A stretch of 10,451 bases of DNA, taken from positions 1-10,451 of the forward strand of contig JAPHUJ010000012.1 of the NCBI GenBank assembly GCA_026193735.1, in the 5' to 3' direction. Below are positions 1-6,680 of the stretch, piece by piece. The stretch is from Sulfurovum sp. (GTDB lineage: Bacteria; Campylobacterota; Campylobacteria; Campylobacterales; Sulfurovaceae). A model generated the notes under the pieces. The model was not told the origin of the DNA. It made no database searches and saw only the letters and a list, made by a program, of their open reading frames with translations. The position numbers and the translations under genes are program-made. Positions within the stretch are counted from its first letter, which is position 1. Each line of letters opens with the position of its first letter.

Positions 1-77
1 CAAAAGGAAGTTTCAATTATCTTGTTGAAGAGAAATTAAGATTTCTGGCAAATAAAAGCAAACAAAAAAAAGTTTGA
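1..77 (+). CDS. C-terminal tail of an unidentified protein (5' end outside window)
   Basis: An open frame runs in from the left edge (first full codon at 3) and stops at the TGA at 75-77, giving about 24 residues that begin KGSFNYLVEEKLRF and end in a lysine-rich KSKQKKV. A basic, hydrophilic end is typical of a real C-terminus. The stop lies only 7 bases before the next start codon, so the two genes are probably co-transcribed. Too little is present to name a family, and the other two forward frames close sooner (stops at 28-30 and 37-39). A chance open frame of this length is possible, so this is a moderate call. Confidence 0.5.
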   Translation, partial: KGSFNYLVEEKLRFLANKSKQKKV

Positions 78-84
78 GTGCAGA

Positions 85-360
85 ATGATCATATGCAGTT
101 GTATCATCCATTTAGAACTCCCATACGTACAATCACTTAAAGGACGTAGGAGCGTTGTAAACAGCATGAAAGAGAAGCTCAAACTCTTTAATGTTTCTGT
201 ACTTGATATCAGTGGTGAGTATGCAAAAGAGGCAGATATCGCTTTTGTGTTTCTCACGCCAAACGTTCTTAAATCTGCACAATACCGTGAAAAGATCGAG
301 AAGATGCTTGAAACAAATTTTTCTGAGTATCATTTTGAGCTTGATTATGAAGAGATTTGA
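85..360 (+). CDS. DUF503 / YlxP-like small protein
   Basis: The 91-residue product has the DUF503 signature: an N-terminal beta strand (MIICSCIIHLELPYVQSLKG), then the conserved SLKGRRSVV segment at about residues 18-26, followed by a helix (KEKLKLFNVSV) and a second strand block. Length matches the family, usually 90-100 residues. In Firmicutes the relative YlxP lies in the nusA-infB-rbfA operon, which suggests a link to ribosomes or translation, but no biochemical role is established. The usual central EVD/HQ/W stretch is replaced by LDISGEYAKEADIAF, as expected for a divergent branch. The start is ATG at 85; the upstream ribosome site is weak (GAG in AGTTTGAG), so translation may depend on coupling to the gene that ends at 77. 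The function in this organism is unknown. Confidence 0.8.
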   Translation: MIICSCIIHLELPYVQSLKGRRSVVNSMKEKLKLFNVSVLDISGEYAKEADIAFVFLTPNVLKSAQYREKIEKMLETNFSEYHFELDYEEI

Positions 361-395
361 CTTGGTGAAATACTAAACTTCTTTTATAACACTTC

Positions 396-1034
396 TTATT
401 TGCGATGGTCAGAACTGTAAAAGTAATAAAGAAAAACACTTATTCCTATGAGAAATCCCATAAGGAAAAGATACCAGGGGAAGTGGATCTGGAGATTCTG
501 TCCTTGAACAGATGAACCAGGAATGACAAATGAAATGATAATGAGAAGTGCTGCGAAAAGCTCTATCAGTATAAACCCTCTGCCAAAATGGAAAAATTGG
601 CTTTGATGGTTGCGTATTAGTATAGCTATACCGGCATAGATAAACCCGATGGAGACAAGGACCGGTGCCCAGACCGGTCCAATCCACGGAGTAGGGATAA
701 GAAAGAGGATATCATATGTGTTTAAACTTTCTGGCCAGTCGAGAAGCAGTTTTAAAAAAATGTAGTAGAAAACATCCCACACGCCAAACAATAGGACAAA
801 AGCAGCAATACGACTTTGCAGTCTTTTGTATACAAGGTATACTGTTGCCCACATGATGAGCAGTGTTGCTGCTTCACGTAACACTTCGGTCAGTAGGATA
901 CGACCATCCATGATGACTAAAGGGAATGTTAAACCCTCAGGATAATAGATCTCCCGCAGATAGACAACGACAGCCGCCTCCATATATCCGAATACTATAC
1001 TCCATACCATTAGCCAGAACAGATGCTTTGCCAT
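396..1034 (-). CDS. Conserved six-helix membrane protein, function unknown
   Basis: The protein has 212 residues if it starts at the ATG at 1034. That start has a GGGGA ribosome site about 5 bases upstream; in-frame ATGs at 1040 and 1046 would add 2 or 4 residues but have no comparable site. About six membrane helices are seen, near residues 6-26, 50-69, 74-98, 119-140, 153-171 and 186-205. Two polar patches within or next to helices look constrained: GYMEAAVVVYLREIYYPEG at 16-34, which carries a glutamate inside the first helix and an arginine at its end, and the WDVFYY to PTPWIGPVWAP stretch at 86-124. The family seems to be a conserved hypothetical one seen in several proteobacteria; this is from memory, not a search. 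No transporter or enzyme motif is visible. It lies about 70 bases downstream of the Mut7-C gene on the same strand, with its own possible -10 boxes in between. Confidence 0.8.
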   Translation of the reverse strand: MAKHLFWLMVWSIVFGYMEAAVVVYLREIYYPEGLTFPLVIMDGRILLTEVLREAATLLIMWATVYLVYKRLQSRIAAFVLLFGVWDVFYYIFLKLLLDWPESLNTYDILFLIPTPWIGPVWAPVLVSIGFIYAGIAILIRNHQSQFFHFGRGFILIELFAALLIIISFVIPGSSVQGQNLQIHFPWYLFLMGFLIGISVFLYYFYSSDHRK

Positions 1035-1065
1035 AATCATCCCCATTTTATATTCAGATGCTTTA

Positions 1066-1079
1066 ATTATATCATTATA
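1066..1079 (-). promoter_or_regulatory. Two possible -10 boxes for the membrane-protein gene
   Basis: On the minus strand two perfect TATAAT hexamers lie at 1079-1074 and 1071-1066, about 32-40 bases before the ATG at 1034. No good -35 hexamer is found at the usual spacing, which is common for sigma-70 promoters of Campylobacterota. The local DNA is very AT-rich, so one or both could be chance. Confidence 0.35.
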
Positions 1080-1106
1080 ATATGTGTTAAAATATATACT
1101 ATTTTG

Positions 1107-1598
1107 TCATGATTCTTTTAGTACTTGTGCTAAAAATTCCATCATATGTCGGTAATGGTCCCCTTGCCAATAGATTCGATCGCAGGTAGGGCAGTACTCG
1201 AAATAGTCGAAATACTTTTTGACTTTTTCAGGCAGGCTGTCTATGATCTCCTTTTTTTCAATGACCTGCAATGGGGTATTACAGACGATACATCGGCTGA
1301 AAGGAGCAGGGTGTTCTTTTAGATTATAGTACTCGATCAGTTTTTTGAGCTGCATCTTAGTATCTATAGGCTCTAAAAAAAGTACAGGAGCATTTTTACG
1401 TTTGGAAAGATTACGGTCTCTGGTAAGGATAATCCTGTTCTCATCGTTGGCAATCTGGATGAGCTCGTCGTCTTCTATATGAGAGAAGAAAAGAGTGTCT
1501 ACTCCCATAAGTCTCAGATACTTTGCAAGCTTTCCCAGATGGCAGTCAGCAATGAACTTTAAGGTATTCTTTTTAGCAAGAGTGAGAGAGTGCTGCAT
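1107..1598 (-). CDS. Mut7-C (DUF82) PIN-fold RNase-like protein with zinc ribbon
   Basis: The product is 163 residues from the ATG at 1598. A GTG at 1601 is the alternative start and would give a GTGA overlap with the gene upstream. The N-terminal part, about residues 13-80, matches the Mut7-C/DUF82 family: KFIADCHLGKLAKYLRLMG with an acidic residue at D18, then an acidic EDDEL segment, then the conserved ILTRDRNL (T59, R60, D61, R62). These are the positions at which PIN-fold nucleases bind metal. The C-terminal part carries a zinc ribbon, CxxC at 103/106 and CPTC at 136/139. This domain pair is the usual stand-alone bacterial and archaeal form, and the length is typical. Family members are predicted RNases, named after the C-terminal domain of C. 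elegans MUT-7; the substrate here is unknown. The gene overlaps the small acidic protein directly upstream and is surely translated with it. Confidence 0.88.
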   Translation of the reverse strand: MQHSLTLAKKNTLKFIADCHLGKLAKYLRLMGVDTLFFSHIEDDELIQIANDENRIILTRDRNLSKRKNAPVLFLEPIDTKMQLKKLIEYYNLKEHPAPFSRCIVCNTPLQVIEKKEIIDSLPEKVKKYFDYFEYCPTCDRIYWQGDHYRHMMEFLAQVLKES

Positions 1599-1846
1599 CA
1601 CTTATGCGCTGATTCCTCGGTGACGGCTGTCCACTGAGAAATGCTAGTTGGAACATTTTCAAGTTCATTTTCGAGTTTGTCCCATTCTATGTAGTTTGTA
1701 TCAAATTCAGCCACATCTTCGGCAGCGAGTTCAGCACTTGCATATTCGCCAAGCAGTTCTTCCTCTATCCAAAGTTGATAAAGTAAATGACCCGTTTGCC
1801 GTATTTCAAAGGTTCCTATTTCGGCATTGTAAATATAGTTTTTCAT
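1598..1846 (-). CDS. Small acidic conserved hypothetical protein
   Basis: The protein has 82 residues from the ATG at 1846, chosen because a GGAG ribosome site lies 7 bases upstream. An in-frame extension to 1936 is possible, but it would start with an AT-rich, low-quality segment and has no such site. The sequence begins MKNYIYNAEIGTFEIRQTG, continues with a short beta-rich stretch ending LLGEYAS, and then AELAAEDVAEFD, a pattern I recall from uncharacterised proteobacterial proteins of similar size that carry a GTF..I motif and a Y.S...A..D.A motif. It is strongly acidic: 18 Asp/Glu against 4 Lys/Arg. There is no signal peptide or membrane helix. Its TGA stop overlaps the start of the Mut7-C gene, so the two are translationally coupled. 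The function is unknown; a protein partner of the downstream nuclease is one possibility. Confidence 0.75.
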   Translation of the reverse strand: MKNYIYNAEIGTFEIRQTGHLLYQLWIEEELLGEYASAELAAEDVAEFDTNYIEWDKLENELENVPTSISQWTAVTEESAHK

Positions 1847-1886
1847 GTAACATCTCCATATATTTATATAAATGAACGTGTTTAAA

Positions 1887-1914
1887 CCCCTAAAATTTGC
1901 AGGATATTTAGAGG
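1887..1914 (-). other. Possible 5'-UTR hairpin before the acidic-protein/Mut7-C pair
   Basis: Read on the minus strand, CCTCTAAA (1914-1907) can pair with TTTAGGGG (1894-1887), an 8-bp stem with one G-U pair and a 12-base loop. The pairing is worse on the plus strand because of a C-A mismatch, so if it is real it belongs to the minus-strand transcript. It ends about 40 bases before the start at 1846. It could be chance. Confidence 0.25.
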
Positions 1915-1926
1915 TAACTTCAATAT

Positions 1927-1935
1927 ATTTTAGCA
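1927..1935 (-). promoter_or_regulatory. Possible extended -10 promoter for the acidic-protein/Mut7-C pair
   Basis: On the minus strand the sequence TGCTAAAAT (1935-1927) is an extended -10 element (TGN followed by TAAAAT). It would give a leader of about 75 bases before the start at 1846. It sits back to back with the plus-strand nfeD promoter at 1944-1973. No clear -35 is present. Confidence 0.3.
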
Positions 1936-1943
1936 CAAACTTA

Positions 1944-1973
1944 TTGACTTTTCTTTTACTTATTGGATATTAT
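1944..1973 (+). promoter_or_regulatory. Sigma-70 promoter for nfeD-slipin
   Basis: TTGACT at 1944-1949 and TATTAT at 1968-1973 are separated by 18 bases. This is a near-consensus -35/-10 pair about 40 bases before the ATG at 2015. It is the best promoter match in this intergenic region. Confidence 0.55.
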
Positions 1974-2014
1974 AGAATTTAATTATCTTTAATACTGGAT
2001 GAAAGGTGTATAAG

Positions 2015-3310
2015 ATGAAACGCTTACTTCTTTTATTACTCATGACATTTTTACCACTTTTAGCTAGTAATAATACAATCATAAAACTAGAGATAAAAGG
2101 CACCATAGGCCCTGCCAGCAGTAGTTATCTGAAAGAGGGGATGACGGTTGCCATCCGTCAAAATGCACAGATGATGCTGATTGAATTGGATACACCTGGA
2201 GGTCTTTCTACCTCTATGCGAGAGATGATACAGGAGATCACAAACAGTACTATTCCAGTCATTATCTATGTCTCACCAAAAGGCGCACGTGCTGCAAGTG
2301 CCGGGACATATCTTCTTTATGCTTCTCATGTAGCAGCCATGGCGCCTGGAACCAATCTTGGCGCCGCGACTCCCGTTAGCCTGATGCCCATACCGAATAT
2401 CACAGATTCAAATACCAGTAGTACTTCGGCACTTGAGAAAAAAGTGATCAATGATGCTATGGCTTACATCAAAAGTTTGGCAGAACTGAATGAACGTAAT
2501 ATATCTTGGGCATTGGACTCGGTGGAGAAGGCCAAAAGCATCTCTGCCAAAGATGCTTTAAATAATGGTGTCATTGATCTGATAGCAGAGAATACTAATG
2601 AACTGTTGAGTAAACTTGAAGGCAGAATTGTTACTATATCCGGCAAAAGTATTACACTTAGAACAGAAGGAGCCGTGATACATACATTTGAAGCTGATTG
2701 GAAAATCCGTTTTTTAGCTATCATTACCGACCCCAATATTGCCTATATGCTTCTACTAATAGCCATCTACGGTATCTTTTTTGAGTTAATGAATCCTGGT
2801 GGTATATTCCCAGGCGTGATTGGACTGATCTCAGGGTTGATTGCACTTTATGCATTGAATATGATCCCTTTTAATTATGCAGGACTACTGCTGATCGTTT
2901 TGGGCATAGTTTTTATGGTTGCAGAGGTTTTTATCACTGGTTTTGGTATTTTAGGTATTGGCGGGGTTATTGCTTTTGCCTTTGGATCACTGCTATTATT
3001 TGATGCGCAGACTCTTGGCAGCGGGATATCTATCCCTCTCATTATTGCTTTTTCTTTGGTTAGTTTGGGATTTTTTATCTTTGTGCTACAGTTTCTCATT
3101 CGCTCCAGATCTGTAAAAATAGTAACTGGGGTAGATGAAATGGTCGGTGCTACTGCCCAAGTACTTGAATCGACAAAAGAGGGGTATCGTGTCCGCTGTC
3201 ATGGTGAGATATGGTATGCCACGTCGGATAATGAACTTGAAGTTGGTCAAAACGTACGTGTAGAAAGTCTGTCAGGATTAACACTGCATGTCAATTTAAT
3301 TAAGGAGTAA
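2015..3310 (+). CDS. nfeD: NfeD-family membrane serine protease (ClpP-like domain plus NfeD domain)
   Basis: The product is 431 residues from the ATG at 2015, preceded by GAAAGG at 2001-2006. A GTG at 2006 would add three residues but has no spaced ribosome site. Domains in order: a signal peptide (about 1-18, KRLLLLLLMTFLPLLAS); a periplasmic ClpP/crotonase-fold protease (about 20-220); four or five membrane helices (about 243-365); and a soluble OB-like NfeD domain (about 370-431). The nucleophile is S95 in RAASAGTYLL and the probable general base is K143 in LEKKVINDAMAY, matching the Ser-Lys dyad of Pyrococcus horikoshii 1510-N. The LDTPGGL motif is also present. This is the long NfeD form. 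In archaea the protease cleaves the C-terminus of its stomatin partner, and here the partner gene follows after 3 bases. It is probably involved in membrane quality control, though the bacterial role is not well defined. Confidence 0.93.
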   Translation: MKRLLLLLLMTFLPLLASNNTIIKLEIKGTIGPASSSYLKEGMTVAIRQNAQMMLIELDTPGGLSTSMREMIQEITNSTIPVIIYVSPKGARAASAGTYLLYASHVAAMAPGTNLGAATPVSLMPIPNITDSNTSSTSALEKKVINDAMAYIKSLAELNERNISWALDSVEKAKSISAKDALNNGVIDLIAENTNELLSKLEGRIVTISGKSITLRTEGAVIHTFEADWKIRFLAIITDPNIAYMLLLIAIYGIFFELMNPGGIFPGVIGLISGLIALYALNMIPFNYAGLLLIVLGIVFMVAEVFITGFGILGIGGVIAFAFGSLLLFDAQTLGSGISIPLIIAFSLVSLGFFIFVLQFLIRSRSVKIVTGVDEMVGATAQVLESTKEGYRVRCHGEIWYATSDNELEVGQNVRVESLSGLTLHVNLIKE

Positions 3311-3313
3311 ATT

Positions 3314-4075
3314 ATGTTACCTATTATACCAATGACTACTGTTTATATTGTAATGATACTGATCCTTTTACTGGTGTCTGCCATCCGTATTTTACGAGAA
3401 TACGAGAGAGGAGTGGTCTTTACACTTGGCCGATTTACCGGGGTAAAAGGTCCGGGACTGATCATTTTGATCCCGGGTATCCAGAAAATGGTAAGGGTAG
3501 ATCTGCGTACTATTGTTTTGGATGTACCGACACAGGATGTTATTTCCCATGACAATGTTTCCGTGCATGTTAATGCTGTCGTCTATTTCCGTGTTGTTGA
3601 TCCTGAAAAAGCGATCATTCAGGTTGAAGACTTTCATGCTGCTACCAGTCAGCTTGCGCAAACGACGCTACGTTCAGTTTTGGGCCGACATGAACTTGAT
3701 GAGATGCTTGCAGAACGGGAACAATTGAACTTTGATATTCAGGAAATATTGGACAAACAGACGGATGCCTGGGGAATCAAGATCGCCAATGTAGAGATCA
3801 AGCATGTTGATCTTGATGAGAGTATGGTACGTGCCATTGCCAGACAGGCGGAGGCGGAGCGGGAACGACGTGCCAAAGTGATCAATGCTAAAGGGGAACT
3901 CGAAGCAAGTGAGAATCTGCTTAAAGCGGCTGAAATTCTAGCTAAAAACCCGTTGGGAATCCAGCTACGTTATCTACAAACTATGAGTGATATATCCAGT
4001 GATAAGACCAATACAGTGATCTTTCCATTTCCGACAGATTTACAGCAGTTTATAAATGGGATGGTAAAAGAGTAG
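3314..4075 (+). CDS. Slipin / stomatin-like SPFH-domain membrane protein
   Basis: The 253-residue protein has one N-terminal membrane segment (about 8-26) followed by the SPFH/band-7 domain: [14 protein letters not shown] at 28-41, [10 protein letters not shown] at 46-55, the [14 protein letters not shown] stretch at 65-82, and the helical region [14 protein letters not shown] at 123-136. A charged coiled-coil segment then runs from about 175 to 212. Near the C-terminus lies a hydrophobic patch, NTVIFPFP (233-240), which corresponds to the region that the archaeal NfeD protease cuts in its stomatin partner. An AAGGAG ribosome site at 3302-3307 overlaps the end of nfeD, so the two genes form an operon. 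Slipins oligomerise at the inner membrane and organise membrane microdomains; they have no catalytic activity of their own. Length and domain order are normal for prokaryotic slipin. Confidence 0.93.
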   Translation: MLPIIPMTTVYIVMILILLLVSAIRILREYERGVVFTLGRFTGVKGPGLIILIPGIQKMVRVDLRTIVLDVPTQDVISHDNVSVHVNAVVYFRVVDPEKAIIQVEDFHAATSQLAQTTLRSVLGRHELDEMLAEREQLNFDIQEILDKQTDAWGIKIANVEIKHVDLDESMVRAIARQAEAERERRAKVINAKGELEASENLLKAAEILAKNPLGIQLRYLQTMSDISSDKTNTVIFPFPTDLQQFINGMVKE

Positions 4076-4110
4076 CTGATCTAAACCACCGAAGCTGATT
4101 CAGTTTTTTT
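4074..4110 (+). terminator. Possible weak terminator after slipin
   Basis: AGCTGA at 4074-4079, overlapping the slipin stop, can pair with TCAGTT at 4100-4105 in a 6-bp stem with one G-U pair and a 20-base loop, followed by a run of seven T at 4104-4110. A second, shorter pairing around 4092-4106 is also possible. The T run is convincing but the stem is weak. Position, between convergent genes, fits a terminator. Confidence 0.35.
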
Positions 4111-4246
4111 GCAAGAATTTGTTACAAAAAGACTCTTTGCGACTGAACTGTTCCTTACGACTGATTTTGATCATAAGGTTTCTTTGTCTTTATCGCACAC
4201 AATATACCCCATTGACAGAAGCCTTTTGTTTAGTTGGATTTTGAAT

Positions 4247-5965
4247 TTATCGTCTCAAGAGTTTGCGGAACTGGTTGAGGGGAAGAGTGTTGACGACATC
4301 TTCTTTTTCTAACCAGCCGCGACGTGCCTGGGAGATTCCGTTGGAGATATAGTGTAGATCGTTTACTGAGTGGGCATCTGAGGAGAGAGCCACCCTTACA
4401 CCAGCATCTTTGGCAGCTTTGCAATAGGTGTCATCGAGGTCCAGACGATCTGGTTGTGCATTAAGTTCGAGAATGCAACCCAACTCTTTTGCTGATTTAA
4501 TGATGGCATCCATATCGACCTCATAAGGTTCTCGGAGTCCTATCAGCCTTCCAGTAGGGTGGGATAGGATATTAAAGTAGGGGTTCTCCATCGCTTTGAG
4601 AATGCGTTTAGTCTGTTCTTTTTTACTGAGATTGAACTTGTAATGCACGGCACCAACAACCAGGTCAAGCTTTTCCAGGACCGATCGGGGAAGATCGAGT
4701 GTACCGTCAGCCAGGATATCGACTTCGGCAGATTTCAGAATGGTGAAATCTTTCAGTGTTGCATTGAGACGGTCAATCATCTCCAACTCCTGAAGCACTC
4801 TTTCTTCATCCTGTCCATGGGCAATCGTCAGGTGTTTGGTGTGGTCCGTGACAGCAATATATTCATACCCAAGCATCATGGCAGCCTCTGCCATTTCCTT
4901 CAGAGTGGCATTTCCATCCGAGCATGTAGTATGAATATGCAGATCACCCCGTATATCGCCGTACTCAATGAGCCTTGGCAGACTATGCCGCAGTGCAAAT
5001 GCGATCTCACCATGGTTTTCGCGCAGTTCCGGTTCTATATATTGCATCTTTAAGATCTCATAAACATCAGATTCTTTCTCTCCGCCGATACGTTTATCTA
5101 AGTGGAAGATACCATACTCGTTGATCTTTATACCCCTTTTTACAGCCATTTTACGCAATGCAATATTATGTGCACGTGACCCGGTAAAGTGCTGCAGAGC
5201 AGCACCGAAATCATTGGGTGGCACAACACGCAGATCCACCTGAAAACCATTTTTTAGAATAATGGAAGAGCGTGTTGGCCCCTCCATCACTACTCTCTTT
5301 ACATCCTGATGCGATATAAATCGATCCATCAGAGGTGATCCGGAGAAGCAGGCAGCAATGATGTCGATATCTTTGACCGTGTCACGCCTGCGGCGAATGC
5401 TGCCGGCGATCTCGAGCCGATCTACCCGTTCTACTCTGCGTAGTTCCTCCGCCAGTGCCTGGGCGACAGGAAGTACATCATATAGACGATAACGGTGGGT
5501 CTCGTAACGTTTCTGTCTCAGACCATCCGTAATGGTTTGTATCAGTTTGGGGCCAAATCCTTTGACTCTTTCAATTTCCCCTTTTTTGAGTGCGGTTTCC
5601 AGATCATGCAGTGTATTGATATGCAGTATTTCATGCAATCTTCTGACCCTGTTGGGACCTAGACCTGGAATCTTCAGCATGACTTCCAGATCGTGCGGTA
5701 TCTCTTTTTCGAGCCGTCCGAGGAGTGAGATCTTTCCTGTTTGGACAATTTCGGTGATCTTTTTGGAAAGTGTATCACCGATGTTGCGGATCTGTGTCAG
5801 ATCTTCACCTGCTTCAACCATCTCATCAAAGTTTTTGGGATAGGAACGTATGATACGGGCAGCATTACGATAGGCACGGATCCTGAAAGGATTTTCATCT
5901 TCAAGTTCAAGTAGATCAGCAAGTTTGATCAATTGCTCTGCTATATCACGGTTACTAACCTGCAT
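4247..5965 (-). CDS. polX: DNA polymerase/3'-5' exonuclease PolX (family X polymerase with PHP domain)
   Basis: The 572-residue protein is the usual length for bacterial PolX. The N-terminal helical domain (about 1-90) is followed by helix-hairpin-helix motifs at about 98-108 (KIPGLGPNRVR) and 133-142. The polymerase palm carries AGSIRRRRDTVKDIDII at 187-203, where D199 and D201 are metal ligands, and the third aspartate D244 lies in FQVDLRV. The C-terminal PHP domain (about 338-572) has all the expected metal ligands: H343 and H345 in DLHIHTTCSDG, D374/H375 in TDHT, E414, H441 in GAVHYKF, H469 in SHPTG, and D530/H532 in SSDAH. Both activities should therefore be intact. PolX fills short gaps and trims 3' ends in base-excision and end-joining repair. 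An AAGGAG site precedes the start. It lies 31 bases downstream of the phosphoribosyltransferase and is probably in the same operon. Confidence 0.96.
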   Translation of the reverse strand: MQVSNRDIAEQLIKLADLLELEDENPFRIRAYRNAARIIRSYPKNFDEMVEAGEDLTQIRNIGDTLSKKITEIVQTGKISLLGRLEKEIPHDLEVMLKIPGLGPNRVRRLHEILHINTLHDLETALKKGEIERVKGFGPKLIQTITDGLRQKRYETHRYRLYDVLPVAQALAEELRRVERVDRLEIAGSIRRRRDTVKDIDIIAACFSGSPLMDRFISHQDVKRVVMEGPTRSSIILKNGFQVDLRVVPPNDFGAALQHFTGSRAHNIALRKMAVKRGIKINEYGIFHLDKRIGGEKESDVYEILKMQYIEPELRENHGEIAFALRHSLPRLIEYGDIRGDLHIHTTCSDGNATLKEMAEAAMMLGYEYIAVTDHTKHLTIAHGQDEERVLQELEMIDRLNATLKDFTILKSAEVDILADGTLDLPRSVLEKLDLVVGAVHYKFNLSKKEQTKRILKAMENPYFNILSHPTGRLIGLREPYEVDMDAIIKSAKELGCILELNAQPDRLDLDDTYCKAAKDAGVRVALSSDAHSVNDLHYISNGISQARRGWLEKEDVVNTLPLNQFRKLLRR

Positions 5966-5996
5966 ATTTACTCCTTGATCAATATGAATATTTGTC

Positions 5997-6614
5997 CTAT
6001 CTTTTTAAGAAATTTAATACTTCTTCATCACTTACATCATACCAGTTTTCATAGACTTGGGCTACAGCATAAAAATTAACAGGAGATTCCAGTACAATAA
6101 CTTCATCAGCCATTTTAGAAAATTTTTGTATCGCTTGTCTGCCGGCTACCGGTATGGCTATGATGATCTTTTTTGCCCCTTTTTTTCTGCACAGTTCTAC
6201 TGCTGTGTGCATGGTAGATCCCATCGCAATACCATCATCTACCAATATAACGGTACGTCCTTTTATTGAAGGAAGCGGTCTTCCCTCTCTTAGTATCTGG
6301 ATACGTCTTTTTATCTCAAGGCTTTGCTCTGCAATGATCTGCTCGATCTCTTTATGAGATACTGATGCGGCTGCCAATTCATTGATATAGAGTGAACCAT
6401 CTTCTGCCATTGCTCCAAAGCCACTCTCTGTATTGTATGGAAAAGGAAGTTTACGGCAGATTATCAGTGAAAAATCGGCATCAAGTGCTTTTGAAATCTC
6501 ATATCCCAACTCCACACCACCTCGAGGTATCGCAAATACCAAAGGATCCTCTTTTTTATATGTTTGTAGTGTTTCTGCCAGTTTTTGACCGGCATCTTTA
6601 CGATCTCTAAACAT
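5997..6614 (-). CDS. Predicted phosphoribosyltransferase (COG1926-type PRTase)
   Basis: The product is 205 residues with a type I phosphoribosyltransferase fold. The PRPP-binding loop is clear at 121-134 (TVILVDDGIAMGSTM), with both acidic residues in place. The N-terminal FAIPRGGVELGYEI at 27-40 and the CRKLPFPYNTESGFGAMAEDG stretch starting at 53 are typical of a stand-alone predicted PRTase group, often annotated only as 'phosphoribosyltransferase', whose acceptor base is not established. It is cytosolic, with no signal or membrane segment. The ATG at 6614 has an AAAGGA site about 8 bases upstream and a good promoter at 6633-6660. polX follows after 31 bases, so the enzyme may work in nucleotide salvage near DNA repair, but that link is only by position. 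Confidence 0.88.
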   Translation of the reverse strand: MFRDRKDAGQKLAETLQTYKKEDPLVFAIPRGGVELGYEISKALDADFSLIICRKLPFPYNTESGFGAMAEDGSLYINELAAASVSHKEIEQIIAEQSLEIKRRIQILREGRPLPSIKGRTVILVDDGIAMGSTMHTAVELCRKKGAKKIIIAIPVAGRQAIQKFSKMADEVIVLESPVNFYAVAQVYENWYDVSDEEVLNFLKR

Positions 6615-6632
6615 TTGTGATCCTTTAAATAT

Positions 6633-6660
6633 ATTATATCAAAGAGATAAAATAAGTTAA
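6633..6660 (-). promoter_or_regulatory. Promoter for the PRTase-polX unit
   Basis: On the minus strand TTAACT (6660-6655) and TATAAT (6638-6633) are separated by 16 bases, about 19 bases before the ATG at 6614. The -10 is perfect and the -35 has two mismatches. It lies between the nrdJ stop and the PRTase start, so this unit can be transcribed apart from nrdJ. No convincing terminator for nrdJ is seen in the same gap, so read-through is also likely. Confidence 0.5.
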
Positions 6661-6680
6661 GCAAGACATATTTACACAAA

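Noticed and set aside
1847..1936. An N-terminal extension of the acidic protein up to 1936
   Set aside because: The extension has no ribosome site and runs through the leader hairpin and a possible promoter, while the ATG at 1846 has a well-spaced GGAG.
4140..4164. Direct repeat CGACTGA at 4140-4146 and 4158-4164
   Set aside because: It is only seven bases, in two copies, in an AT-rich intergenic gap with no further copies or structure; it is probably chance.
4109..4312. A 67-codon plus-strand ORF starting with TTG downstream of slipin
   Set aside because: It has no ribosome site, overlaps the end of polX in antisense, shows no family resemblance, and begins next to the T run of a possible terminator.
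4643..5053. A 136-codon plus-strand ORF inside polX
   Set aside because: It lies wholly antisense to a PolX gene with complete motifs, and its translation has no recognisable domain; it is a shadow ORF.
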